From: Micromonospora sp. RHAY321
Lineage (GTDB): Bacteria > Actinomycetota > Actinomycetes > Mycobacteriales > Micromonosporaceae
Assembly: GCF_023896955.1 (NCBI RefSeq)
Contig: NZ_JAMHIW010000008.1
Location: 124,001-188,000 of the forward strand
DNA length: 64,000 nucleotides
Direction: 5' to 3'
In this document: positions 1-8,245 of the stretch, piece by piece
Numbering within the stretch: position 1 is the stretch's first letter
How the letters are laid out: the number at the start of each line of letters is the position of its first letter
Notes under the pieces: model-generated
The model's database searches: none
Told to the model about the DNA's origin: nothing
What the model saw: the letters and a program-made list of their open reading frames with translations, nothing else
Program-made: the position numbers and the translations under genes

Positions 1-1281
1 CAGGGTGAGCTTCTGCGGGTTCGCGTCGGGTGCGCCCGGCAGCCCCATCACGCCCTTGACCCGGCGGCCGCAGCCGTCGCCGGTGGTGTGCAGCCGCAGA
101 TCGTCGGCGAAGACCTCGATGGCGGAGAGGGCGAACCGGGCGGTGCCGTCGGGGTGGCTGCACGCGCCCCGGCCCTTCACCTCGCCGGCGGCGGCCCGCA
201 CCACGTCCGCCGGCTGGCTCCCGGCCACCGCCAGGTCCACCGCGCGGGCCAGGTCCGGCAGGCCCATCTTGCACGGTCCGCACTGGCCGGCGGACTCCCC
301 GGCCAGGTAGCGCACCACCTGGGCGGCCTCACCAAGCGGGCAGGTGTCGGTGCCGAGCGGGACGATGATGCCGGCGCCGAGAGTGCCGCCGACCGCGGCC
401 AGGCCCTTGCGGGAGACCTCCGCGCGGTCCGCCGCCTCCGGGGTGATCCACTTGCCGTGGTAGCCGCCCATCAGGATGCCCTGAACGTCTGGCACCTCGC
501 ACAGGTCGAGGACGTCGCGCAGCGGCATACCGGCGGTGCACTCCACCACGGCCGGTCGGCCCGCCGCACCCGTCACGGTGAGCAGCACGGTGCCCGGCTC
601 GTCGTCGGTGCCGAGCGCCGCGTACTCGTACGGGCCGAGTCGGGCACCGACGGCGAGCTGGGCGTACGTCTCGGCGTTGGAGAGCAGGGTGGGCAGGCCG
701 CCGACCCCGGAGTCGCTGGAGCGCTTCTTGGTGCCGGGTGGGATGTGCGGCAGCCCGTTGATCCCGTTGACCAGGGCGCCGCCCTCGCCGGAGATGAACC
801 GGTGCGGCACGGTGACGATGGTGGCCGGCACCGGCATCCGCCGTTCCGCCAGCGCCTCCATCAGCGAGTCCCGGCCCACCCCGTCGTCGGCCACGCCGAT
901 GACGATCTCCTCGGCGTCCAGCGCGTACGCGGCCAGCGCCGCACCGTCCAGGATCAGGTGCGGGGCGCGGGTCAGCAGCACCTTGTCCTTCCAGCTGGCC
1001 GGCTCCCCCTCGGTGGCGTTGACCACCACCACGGCGGCGAGGTCCTGCCGCTCGCAGGACTCCAGCACCGCGCGCAGCTTGCGGGCGAACGGGAAGCCCG
1101 CCCCGCCCTTGCCCTTGAGCTGCATGCCCTCGGCGAGCCGGAGGAGCTGCGCCGGCTCCATCGGGCCGATCGGCCCGTGCACCTCCTCGTGCGCCGCCAG
1201 GTCCAGCCGGCCGAACTCCGCGAAACCGGCGGTGAGCCGGGGCTCGCCCACGCAGGCGACCGGGGGCACCGTCGTACGCAT
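1..1281 (-). CDS. NuoF-like NADH/flavin iron-sulfur protein (partial, C-terminus cut by window edge)
   Basis: Only 427 residues are visible; the 3' end lies outside the window. The protein resembles the 51-kDa NuoF subunit of complex I. There is a glycine-rich FMN site (LKGKGGAGFPFARKL) near residue 50, the NuoF-like stretch WKDKVLLTRAPHLILDG, then an SLBB domain and a C-terminal iron-sulfur region (ESAGQCGPCKMG, later GRGACSHPDG). The first cysteine of the usual SCGxCxxC cluster is alanine here, leaving CxxC plus one distal cysteine. It follows the ferric-reductase-like gene with a TGATG stop/start overlap, so the two are coupled. No other complex I subunit is next to it. I infer a stand-alone electron-input protein for the membrane cytochrome rather than respiratory complex I. 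The start ATG at 1281 is well supported by the overlap. Confidence 0.85.
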   Translation of the reverse strand, partial: MRTTVPPVACVGEPRLTAGFAEFGRLDLAAHEEVHGPIGPMEPAQLLRLAEGMQLKGKGGAGFPFARKLRAVLESCERQDLAAVVVVNATEGEPASWKDKVLLTRAPHLILDGAALAAYALDAEEIVIGVADDGVGRDSLMEALAERRMPVPATIVTVPHRFISGEGGALVNGINGLPHIPPGTKKRSSDSGVGGLPTLLSNAETYAQLAVGARLGPYEYAALGTDDEPGTVLLTVTGAAGRPAVVECTAGMPLRDVLDLCEVPDVQGILMGGYHGKWITPEAADRAEVSRKGLAAVGGTLGAGIIVPLGTDTCPLGEAAQVVRYLAGESAGQCGPCKMGLPDLARAVDLAVAGSQPADVVRAAAGEVKGRGACSHPDGTARFALSAIEVFADDLRLHTTGDGCGRRVKGVMGLPGAPDANPQKLTL

Positions 1282-2870
1282 CACTTCGCCTCACCCCGCA
1301 GCCCGGCCCAGTACGCGCCGTCCACCGCGTCCGCGCTGGCCTTGCGCCGCTTGGCGGACCGGCTCTCGCCGGCGGCCCGCCGTGCCCGCCGCGACGCCAG
1401 GTCGACCAGGGTGGGGGTGTCGTCGACGGGCGGCGGCACCTCCTCCGGTACGTACCGGGTCGGCGGGCGCCAGTAGTCCGGCTCCTCCGGCAGGTCGTCC
1501 TCGGCGCTGTGCCGGCCGCTGCCACTGCGCGGCGCCGCCGAGATCGGACCGGCCGAGATCGGACCGGCCGAGATCGGACCAGCCGAGATCGGACCAGCCG
1601 AGATCGGTTCGGCGGAGACCGGCCCTGCCGAGATCGGCGCGGTGGCCTGCCACCGGCGCGGGCTGTCCCACGGCTCCTCGGGCTCGTCGAGCATCCGCTG
1701 CGGCGAGGCCGAGTACCTGGTGCCGTCGTCCTCCACCGACCGGGAGCGGCGGCTCGAGCGCCGGGCGACCGGCTCCAACTCCTCCTCGTCGCGCCGACGG
1801 GTGACCGTCTCCTCCGCGCTCCGGCGACCCGACCGGCGGGTCGACGACTCCCGCTCGTCGCGCCGGCCACGCGTGGCCCGTTCGGTGTCCCGCCGGGCCG
1901 CCGGCTCCTCGTCGCGTCGGCGTCGGGTGGGCCGCACCGGCTCGGCGAGCGAGCCCGGCTCGGGCACCACCGGGACGGTGAACCGCTCGGGGTCGCGCCG
2001 CCGCGGGCCGGCCGGAGCGGTCCACGAGGCGGTGGTGGTCTCCGCCCAGGCGGGGCGCTTCTCGTCGCTGTTCTCGCGGCGTCGGCCCAGCCCGGCCAGC
2101 AGCGAGCGGCCCCGGCTCTCCTCGCCGGCCCGACCGGCCATCGCCGTGTTGCGCAGCGCGGCCTGGTGCTGTTCGCGGCTGCGCCGGCCGATGGTGACCG
2201 AGAGCCGGACCAGCAGTGCCAGCACGACCAGCAGGACGCAGCCGAGGTAGCTGAACACCACCCAGGACTGGGCGACGCGGCCGGCGTACAGGCCGTGGAA
2301 CAGGGCGAACGGCCAGGCGACGTACGCCGTGGAGTGCAGTGCGCGCCACAGCCACTTCGGACCGACGCCGGCGAAGCGGGCCCGGATGATGCCGGTCCAG
2401 ATGACGCTGACCATCAGCAGGGCGGCAACCGTGCCGAGCCCGACGTAGAACCCTCTGCCGCCGATGAAGGGCACCAGCGCGTCGGTCGCCGCCGCCCGGC
2501 CGGTGGCGATCTTGGTGAGCACGTGGAAGACCAGCCCGGCGACGCCCAGCACACCGGTGGCCCGGTGCGCCGACTGCATCAGTACCCGGTGCGAGATGCG
2601 CAGCACCAGCCGGTCCGTGGCGAGCAGGCCGAGCATCACGGTGAGGCTCAGCGACACCAGGGCGATGACGCCGGCGAAGAACTCGGTGAAGAAGAAGCCG
2701 TACGCGTACGCCGTCTGCCCGGCGCCGGTCAGCATGGTCGCCGCCCAGAGCGCGGCGAGCACCGACGCGATCAGCATGGCGGTCGCGGACCGCGATCGGG
2801 TGCGTACCCCCCGACTGCTGGCACTGGTCCGGACGGTGGCCGCCTTCTGGTTCTGCTTTGCCCGGGCCAT
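1281..2870 (-). CDS. ferric reductase-like transmembrane cytochrome with long charged C-terminal tail
   Basis: This 529-residue protein has a short basic N-terminus, then about six membrane segments over residues 30-210 with the histidines expected of a ferric-reductase/cytochrome b fold (for example RISHRVLMQSAHR, GLVFHVL, WRALHSTAYVAW). A roughly 300-residue cytoplasmic tail rich in Arg, Glu and Ser follows and carries an ISAGP-type tandem repeat. The ATG at 2870 is chosen because GAGGAG sits just upstream; longer frames reach 3098 without a ribosome site and with atypical composition. It is translationally coupled to the NuoF-like gene. In the family such proteins move electrons across the membrane to iron, oxygen or other acceptors. 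I infer that the NuoF-like partner supplies electrons. The C-terminal tail has no domain I recognise. Confidence 0.85.
   Translation of the reverse strand: MARAKQNQKAATVRTSASSRGVRTRSRSATAMLIASVLAALWAATMLTGAGQTAYAYGFFFTEFFAGVIALVSLSLTVMLGLLATDRLVLRISHRVLMQSAHRATGVLGVAGLVFHVLTKIATGRAAATDALVPFIGGRGFYVGLGTVAALLMVSVIWTGIIRARFAGVGPKWLWRALHSTAYVAWPFALFHGLYAGRVAQSWVVFSYLGCVLLVVLALLVRLSVTIGRRSREQHQAALRNTAMAGRAGEESRGRSLLAGLGRRRENSDEKRPAWAETTTASWTAPAGPRRRDPERFTVPVVPEPGSLAEPVRPTRRRRDEEPAARRDTERATRGRRDERESSTRRSGRRSAEETVTRRRDEEELEPVARRSSRRSRSVEDDGTRYSASPQRMLDEPEEPWDSPRRWQATAPISAGPVSAEPISAGPISAGPISAGPISAGPISAAPRSGSGRHSAEDDLPEEPDYWRPPTRYVPEEVPPPVDDTPTLVDLASRRARRAAGESRSAKRRKASADAVDGAYWAGLRGEAK
1541..1645 (-). 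repeat. 15-bp tandem repeat inside the ferric-reductase-like gene
   Basis: Seven consecutive 15-bp units (consensus agatcggaccggccg on the plus strand) lie in frame in the tail region and encode the pentapeptides ISAGP or ISAEP. The first four units are nearly identical and the last three diverge. The unit length is a multiple of three, so copy-number change would not shift the frame. Confidence 0.9.
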
Positions 2871-3079
2871 CTGCTCCTCGATCGTCTCGCGGCGGCGCAC
2901 CACCGGCCGACCCCTGCTCCCCCATCCAGTACGGACCGGCAGGGCTCGCGGATCACCCGGCGGCGGAAATTTCTGAGCCGGATCGAACCAACCGGCGCCG
3001 GGACGCGTGTAGCGCCCCACCGCCGGAGCGCGCGTCGACGCACCATCGGCCGAAATGGACAGTGACGGATGTCCATGCA

Positions 3080-3136
3080 TTGACAGGCGCTGCAACACGC
3101 TTGTAACCTTTCGGAAAATTTCAGCCTGTGCTGCAA
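3080..3136 (+). promoter_or_regulatory. candidate amylase promoter and GCTGCAA repeats
   Basis: TTGACA at 3080-3085 is followed after 18 bp by TAACCT at 3104-3109, a fair sigma-70-type promoter. The heptamer GCTGCAA occurs at 3089-3095, inside the spacer, and again at 3130-3136, 41 bp downstream. TGCAA-type repeats are typical of MalR/Reg1-type operators near actinobacterial amylase genes; assigning them to such a repressor is inference. The rest of 2871-3203 shows no gene. Confidence 0.45.
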
Positions 3137-3203
3137 GATTCCGGCAACCAGGCTCTCTTCCCCCTGCGGCGCCACCCCACCCCCGCCCCCGTCAGGAGTC
3201 CCG

Positions 3204-4649
3204 ATGCACCGACGTCGACGCGGCTCGGCGATCCTCGCCCTCGGCCTGGTCGCCAGCCTGCTCGTCCCCGCCACCGTGACGGCTCCCCCGGCCGTCGCCG
3301 CCCCGTCCGGGGCCAAGAAGGTCATCGTCCAGCTCTTCGAGTGGAACTGGCCCTCGGTGGCCAGCGAGTGCCAGAGCACGCTCGGCCCCAAGGGCTACGG
3401 CTACGTCCAGGTGTCACCCCCGCAGGAACACGTGCGGGGCAACCAGTGGTGGCTGGCGTACCAGCCGGTCAGCTACCGGATCGAGTCCCGCAAGGGCACC
3501 CGCGCCCAGTTCCAGTCGATGGTGAACACCTGCCACGCGGCCGGGGTCAAGGTGATCGTCGACGCGGTGATCAACCACATGTCCGGCCAGGACAACGGCG
3601 GCACCGGCTGGGCCGGCTCCTCGTACTCGCACTACGACTACCCGGGCATCTACCAGACGCAGGACTTCCACCACTGCGGGCGCAACGGTGGCGACGACAT
3701 CGCCAACTACAACGACCGGTACGAGGTGCAGAACTGCGAACTGGTCAACCTCTCGGACCTGAAGACCGAGTCGGACTACGTCCGCACGAGGATCGCCTCG
3801 TACCTGAACGACCTGCTCTCCCTGGGCGTCGACGGCTTCCGGATGGACGCCAGCAAGCACATGCCGGCCGCCGACATCGCCGCGATCAAGGGCAAGCTCT
3901 CCCGCTCGGCGTACATCGTCCAGGAGGTCATCCACGGCGCCGGCGAGCCGGTCCAGCCGACCGAGTACACCGGCAACGGTGACGTGCACGAGTTCCGCTA
4001 CGGCAAGGACCTGGCCCGGGTGTTCCGCTCGGAGCGGCTGTCCTACCTGCGCAACTTCGGCGAGGGCTGGGGGCACCTGCCCACCGGCCCGTCCTCGGTG
4101 TTCGTGGACAACCACGACACCCAGCGCGACGCCGGCGGGGTGCTCACGTACAAGGACCGGGGCATCTACGCCCTGGCGAACGCCTTCATGCTGGCCTGGC
4201 CGTACGGCTCGCCGACGGTCATGTCCAGCTACACCTTCAGCAACCGGGACGCCGGTCCTCCGTCGGACGGCGCCAACAAGACGCTGAACACGGCCTGCTA
4301 CTCCGGCTGGGAGTGCGAGCACCGCTGGCCGGTGATCGCCAACATGGTCGGCTTCCGCAACGCCACCGAGGGCGCCGGCGTGACCAACTGGTACGACAAC
4401 GGCAACAACCACATCGCGTTCAGCCGCAGCGGCAAGGGCTTCATCACGGTCAACGACGAGGACTCCGCGGTGAACGGTCGCTCGTACTACACCGGGCTTC
4501 CCGCCGGCCGCTACTGCGACGTCATCCACGGCACGTACGCGGGCGGCACCTGTAGCGGCCCGGTGATCACGGTGGACGGTGGCGGCTGGTTCGCCGCCAA
4601 CGTGCCGGCGCACGACGCGGTGGCCATCCACGTCGGCGCCCGCGTCTGA
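3204..4649 (+). CDS. secreted alpha-amylase, GH13
   Basis: This 481-residue enzyme hydrolyses alpha-1,4-glucan. An Arg-rich N-terminus and hydrophobic core ending near PAVAAPS (residues 29-35) form a secretion signal. GH13 motifs are in order: region I VIVDAVINH (117-125), region II GFRMDASKH with nucleophile Asp215, region III with acid/base Glu241 (IVQEVIH), and region IV FVDNHD with Asp305. The protein ends after the C-terminal beta-domain and has no starch-binding CBM20. GTCAGGAG lies just before the ATG. The gene is monocistronic: it is preceded by its own promoter region and followed by a perfect 13-bp hairpin. It diverges from the ferric-reductase-like gene. Confidence 0.95.
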   Translation: MHRRRRGSAILALGLVASLLVPATVTAPPAVAAPSGAKKVIVQLFEWNWPSVASECQSTLGPKGYGYVQVSPPQEHVRGNQWWLAYQPVSYRIESRKGTRAQFQSMVNTCHAAGVKVIVDAVINHMSGQDNGGTGWAGSSYSHYDYPGIYQTQDFHHCGRNGGDDIANYNDRYEVQNCELVNLSDLKTESDYVRTRIASYLNDLLSLGVDGFRMDASKHMPAADIAAIKGKLSRSAYIVQEVIHGAGEPVQPTEYTGNGDVHEFRYGKDLARVFRSERLSYLRNFGEGWGHLPTGPSSVFVDNHDTQRDAGGVLTYKDRGIYALANAFMLAWPYGSPTVMSSYTFSNRDAGPPSDGANKTLNTACYSGWECEHRWPVIANMVGFRNATEGAGVTNWYDNGNNHIAFSRSGKGFITVNDEDSAVNGRSYYTGLPAGRYCDVIHGTYAGGTCSGPVITVDGGGWFAANVPAHDAVAIHVGARV

Positions 4650-4657
4650 CCTGCCGG

Positions 4658-4702
4658 GAAGGGGCTCCTGTCACCGCTTCTTTGTCGGGCAGGAGCCCCT
4701 TC
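4658..4702. terminator. intrinsic-type hairpin after the amylase gene
   Basis: A perfect 13-bp inverted repeat (GAAGGGGCTCCTG at 4658-4670 and its complement at 4690-4702) encloses a 19-nt loop and starts nine bases after the amylase stop. There is no long T-run, as is usual in high-GC actinobacteria. Confidence 0.75.
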
Positions 4703-4719
4703 TGGCGGCGCAGGTCCGA

Positions 4720-4725
4720 TAGAGT
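4720..4725 (+). promoter_or_regulatory. -10 box placing transcription start at the L,D-transpeptidase GTG
   Basis: TAGAGT is followed by exactly 6 nt and then the GTG at 4732, with no Shine-Dalgarno sequence. This is the geometry of a leaderless transcript. No good -35 is visible. Confidence 0.45.
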
Positions 4726-4731
4726 GCTTTA

Positions 4732-5643
4732 GTGCCGTTTGACCGAATGACCCCGTACCGTCGCCGTGGCGTGTGGATGGCCGCCGCCGTCGCCGTGGCC
4801 GCGATGCTGGTCGCCGCGCTGCTGGTCGGCCAGGCCCTCACGCCCCGCTCGACGACCACCGACCGACCAGTTGCGACGGCGCCCGACCCGACGCCGAGCA
4901 GCATCGAGCAGAGCCCCGAGGAGTCGGTGCCACCGGCCGCGCCGGCCCCGGACGGGCTACCGGTGGTCGACTACGACCCCGCCCCCAAGGGCTTCCCCAC
5001 CGATCCGGACACCATGGACACGACGCCGCTGACCGAGGGCGTGCACCCGACGCGGCGGATCGCCGCGTACAACGCGCCCGGCGGGCGTCCGCTGGCCTTC
5101 CTCGAACCGACGCTCGCCGGCGTCGAGCTGACGGTGCCGATCGCCCAGCGGCGGGCCGGCTGGACGGCGGTCCTGCTGCCCTCGGCCAACCGGCGGCTGG
5201 CCTGGCTGCCGCCCGGCGGGTTCGACGTCGTGCCGCTGCGGGACCAGATCGTGGTGGAACGCAAGGTGCACCGGCTCACCTGGTACCGAGCGGGCAAGGC
5301 GGTGCGCTCCTGGGAGGTCAGCCTCGGCCTTCCGGGGCAGGACACCCCGCTCGGCCGGACCTTCATCCTGGGCCGCACGCCGCCGCCGCAGGACGTCTAC
5401 GGCGGAGTGGACATCTACGCCCTCGGCTCGGTGCCCGACGACCCGGACTCCGTGCCGACCGGGTTGCGGGGAGCGCACATCGGCGTGCACACCTGGTACA
5501 ACGACGACGACCTGGGCAAGAACACCACCAACGGCTGCATCCGGTTGACCCCCAGCGGCCAACGGGAGCTGCTCGCCGAGGTGCGCCCCGGCAGCAGCCT
5601 GGTGGTGGTGGATCAGCTGCCCACCCCGCCGCCCACCGCCTGA
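4732..5643 (+). CDS. membrane-anchored L,D-transpeptidase (YkuD domain)
   Basis: The protein has 303 residues: an N-terminal membrane segment (about residues 14-34), a Pro/Ser/Thr-rich linker to residue 75, an SH3-like region, and a C-terminal YkuD catalytic domain (about 170-300). The active site is visible as HIGVH (249-253) and TNGCIRL with catalytic Cys269. Such enzymes make 3-3 cross-links in peptidoglycan or attach ligands to it, outside the membrane. The GTG at 4732 is preferred because a -10 box sits 6 nt upstream, implying a leaderless message; an ATG at 4747 is the alternative. The gene stands alone between the amylase terminator and the convergent response-regulator gene. Confidence 0.88.
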   Translation: MPFDRMTPYRRRGVWMAAAVAVAAMLVAALLVGQALTPRSTTTDRPVATAPDPTPSSIEQSPEESVPPAAPAPDGLPVVDYDPAPKGFPTDPDTMDTTPLTEGVHPTRRIAAYNAPGGRPLAFLEPTLAGVELTVPIAQRRAGWTAVLLPSANRRLAWLPPGGFDVVPLRDQIVVERKVHRLTWYRAGKAVRSWEVSLGLPGQDTPLGRTFILGRTPPPQDVYGGVDIYALGSVPDDPDSVPTGLRGAHIGVHTWYNDDDLGKNTTNGCIRLTPSGQRELLAEVRPGSSLVVVDQLPTPPPTA

Positions 5644-5653
5644 GCCGCACCGG

Positions 5654-6289
5654 TCACTCGCCGAGCAGCCAGCCGTTCTGCTCGGCGATCCGCACCGCCT
5701 CGGCCCGGTTGCGGGCGCCGGTCTTGCCGATCGCCGCCGACAGGTGGTTGCGCACCGTCCCCTCGGACAGGTGCAGCGCCCCGGCCAGGTCCGCGACCGT
5801 GCCGCCGCCCCGGGCCGCCCGCAGCACCTCGGCCTCCCGCTCGGTGAGCGGGCTCGCCCCGGTGGCCAGCGTCTCCGCGGCCAGCGTCGGGTCGACCACC
5901 CGCAGGCCGGCGTGCACCCGGCGGACCGCGTCGGCGAGCTGCCGGGCCGGGGTGTCCTTGACGACGAACCCGTTCGCGCCGGCCTCCATGGCCCGACGCA
6001 GGTAACCGGGCCGACCGAAGGTGGTCACCACCAGCACCCGGCAGGCCGGCAGAGCGGCCCGCAGCGCGGCGGCGGCCGCGATCCCGTCCAGACCGGGCAT
6101 CTCCACGTCCAGCAGGGCCACGTCGGGCCTGGTTCGGCGGGCCTCGGGCACCACCTCGTCACCCCGGCCGACCTCGGCCACCACGGTCAGGTCGGGCTCC
6201 AGCGAGAGCAGCGCGGCCAGCGCGCCACGAACCAGCGCCTGGTCGTCGGCGAGCAGCAGCCGGATCGGCGCGTTGGCGGGGCCGGTCAC
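5654..6289 (-). CDS. NarL/LuxR-type response regulator
   Basis: This 211-residue protein has an N-terminal receiver domain with the phosphoacceptor Asp61 in LLDVEMPG and a conserved acidic pair near residue 15. A LuxR-type helix-turn-helix lies at about 145-205 (SPLTEREAEVLRAA, then LSEGTVRNHLSAAIGKTG). It overlaps the 3' end of the sensor kinase gene by 4 bp (ATGA). It is the last gene of an operon running ABC ATPase, permease, kinase, regulator. By analogy with DesK/DesR-type systems it probably controls this exporter operon in response to membrane stress or a toxic compound. The signal is unknown. Confidence 0.92.
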   Translation of the reverse strand: MTGPANAPIRLLLADDQALVRGALAALLSLEPDLTVVAEVGRGDEVVPEARRTRPDVALLDVEMPGLDGIAAAAALRAALPACRVLVVTTFGRPGYLRRAMEAGANGFVVKDTPARQLADAVRRVHAGLRVVDPTLAAETLATGASPLTEREAEVLRAARGGGTVADLAGALHLSEGTVRNHLSAAIGKTGARNRAEAVRIAEQNGWLLGE

Positions 6290-7428
6290 CGGGCTGCCAC
6301 CGGCGCGTGCACCCGCAACAGGAAGCCCGTTCCGTCCGGACGGCGACCCACGGTCACCGCCGCGTCCAGCCGCCGCGCCCGCTCGCGCAGACCGACCAGG
6401 CCGTGCCCGGCGTCGTCGTCGGGAGTGGACGGACCCCGACCGTCGTCACTCACCTCCACCCGGTCCCGGCCCACCCGGACAGTGCAGTTCCGCGCCCCGC
6501 TGTGCCGGACCACGTTGGTCACCCCTTCCCGCACCGCCCAGCCGAACAACCGGTCCCACTCGCCCGGCAACGCCGGCACCTCAGCCGGCAGCTCCGCCGC
6601 GATGCCCGCCGCGGCCAGCGCCGAACGGGCGCCGGCCAGCTCACCGGCGAGGGTCACCTCGCGGTACGCCCCGACGGTCTGCCGTACGTCCGCCAGCGCC
6701 GCCCGGGCCAGCCCCTCCACCTCGGCGATCTCGATGGCGGCCCGCTCCCGGTCCACCTCGATGAGCCGGCCGGCCAACTCCGCCTTGATCGCCACCACCG
6801 TCAGCGAGTGCCCGAGGATGTCGTGCAGGTCGCGGGCGGCGCGGGCCCGCTCCTCGGCGACCGCGAGCCGGCGGATCTCCTGCTGCGCGGCCCGGAGCTC
6901 ACTGTTGCGCTGGGCCAGCCGGGACACCCCGAACATGGCGAACGAGGCGAGCAGCACCGCGAAGACGATGGTGTTCTCCGCCTCCCACGCCGGCACCAGC
7001 CAGGACGCCACCAGCGGGGTCACCGCGCAGACGGCGACGCTGGCCAACGCCTCCCGCGACGGCAGCAGGAACACCGCGGCCGCGGCGACGTACACCAGGG
7101 TGGCCAGCCAGTCCCCGTCGGTGCCCGGGATGCTGGCCAGGCCCACCGCGAGCAGCAGGAGCAGCCCGGCCCGCGCCCGGGGCACCGGGATCGGCCGCAG
7201 CGACTCGCGCAGCCCGCGGGCCCACTGGAACAGCAGGACGTAGCCGACGCTGAAGGCGATCAGGGCGGCCACGCCGAGGACCCGTCGCCAGGGTTGTGGC
7301 TGGTGCAGCGCGGTGGCGAGCGGCACGTTGAGGAAGAACAGCCACACCGCGGCCAGCAGCCAGCCGGTGAACCGCCAGTGGCGGCTCACCGGCCGGGGCT
7401 GATCCGTCGAGAGGTGCATCGCGTCCAC
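6286..7428 (-). CDS. DesK-type sensor histidine kinase
   Basis: The protein has 380 residues with about five or six membrane segments over residues 20-170, a short coiled coil (AQQEIRRLAVAEERARAA), then a HisKA_3 dimerisation domain with phosphoacceptor His202 in RDLHDILGHSLT. A C-terminal HATPase follows (N box WAVREGVTNVVRHS, G boxes VSDDGRG and GHGLVGLRERA). It is co-transcribed with the response regulator (4-bp overlap) and starts 18 bp after the permease gene. The first possible start is GTG at 7428; an ATG at 7419 is equally possible, and neither has a strong ribosome site. It presumably senses the state of the membrane. Confidence 0.92.
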   Translation of the reverse strand: MDAMHLSTDQPRPVSRHWRFTGWLLAAVWLFFLNVPLATALHQPQPWRRVLGVAALIAFSVGYVLLFQWARGLRESLRPIPVPRARAGLLLLLAVGLASIPGTDGDWLATLVYVAAAAVFLLPSREALASVAVCAVTPLVASWLVPAWEAENTIVFAVLLASFAMFGVSRLAQRNSELRAAQQEIRRLAVAEERARAARDLHDILGHSLTVVAIKAELAGRLIEVDRERAAIEIAEVEGLARAALADVRQTVGAYREVTLAGELAGARSALAAAGIAAELPAEVPALPGEWDRLFGWAVREGVTNVVRHSGARNCTVRVGRDRVEVSDDGRGPSTPDDDAGHGLVGLRERARRLDAAVTVGRRPDGTGFLLRVHAPVAAR

Positions 7429-7446
7429 GCTAACGGTCGCCGGTTG

Positions 7447-8244
7447 TCAGACCCGGGCGGTGTCGCGGCGGAACAGCCGGACCGCGCCGATGCCGAAGAC
7501 CAGGGCCCAGAAGGCGATGTTGGCCAGCGCCGCCATGCTCACCCCGTCCCCGGTCAGCGGGGCGCGGGACAGCTCACCCACGCCGTAGACGGGGGTGAAC
7601 GTCGCGACGTGCTGGAGGACGTCCGGCAGCACCTCGACCGGGACGAAGAGCCCGCCGAACATGGCCAGCACGGCCAGGACCGGGCCGATGAACTGCATGA
7701 CGTTCTCGGCCGGCACCAGGTAGCCGATGAACAGGCCGAACGCGGCGAAGACCAGCGAGCCGAGCCAGGCGGCCAGCCCGGAGAGCAGCCAGACGTACAC
7801 CGGGATGCGGACGCCGGCGGCGGCGCCCACCAGGAACTCGACGACGACCGCGAGCAGGCCGAGGGTCATCGCGGTGATCAGCTTGGTGGCCACGTACGCG
7901 GTCGGGCGCAGCGGGGTGAGCCGCAGCTGCCGGCTCCAGCCAAGCGCCCGCTCGGTGGCCACCGCACCGCCGGCGCTGGTGGTCGCCACCATGGCCGCGT
8001 ACACGGCCAGGCTGATCATGACGTACGCCGTCACCGGGCGGCCGTTGTCCAGCGCCTGACCGCCCTGCGGCAGGCCGAAGATGAGGAAGAAGACGCCCGG
8101 CATGATCAGCGTGAAGGCGAGGGTACGGCGGTTGCGCAGCATCCGGCGCAGCTCGATGCCCTGCACCGCCGGGGCGAAGCCGCCCAGGGCGGGCAGCCGG
8201 CGGTCGGTACGGGTGGCGGCGGGGGTGGCCGGCAGGGTGGTCAT
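7447..8244 (-). CDS. ABC-2 type transporter permease
   Basis: This 265-residue integral membrane protein has about six hydrophobic segments and the layout of ABC-2 exporters (DrrB/YadH type), with a cytoplasmic N-terminus (RRMLRNRRTLAF) that leads into the first helix. Only one base separates its start from the stop of the ATPase gene, so the two subunits are translated together. The substrate cannot be read from sequence; this family exports antibiotics, lipids or other hydrophobic molecules. The linked DesK-like two-component system fits a stress-inducible efflux pump. Confidence 0.9.
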   Translation of the reverse strand: MTTLPATPAATRTDRRLPALGGFAPAVQGIELRRMLRNRRTLAFTLIMPGVFFLIFGLPQGGQALDNGRPVTAYVMISLAVYAAMVATTSAGGAVATERALGWSRQLRLTPLRPTAYVATKLITAMTLGLLAVVVEFLVGAAAGVRIPVYVWLLSGLAAWLGSLVFAAFGLFIGYLVPAENVMQFIGPVLAVLAMFGGLFVPVEVLPDVLQHVATFTPVYGVGELSRAPLTGDGVSMAALANIAFWALVFGIGAVRLFRRDTARV

Positions 8245-8245
8245 C

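Noticed and set aside
1541..1645. 15-bp repeats considered as CRISPR
   Set aside because: They are contiguous without spacers, in frame and within a gene.
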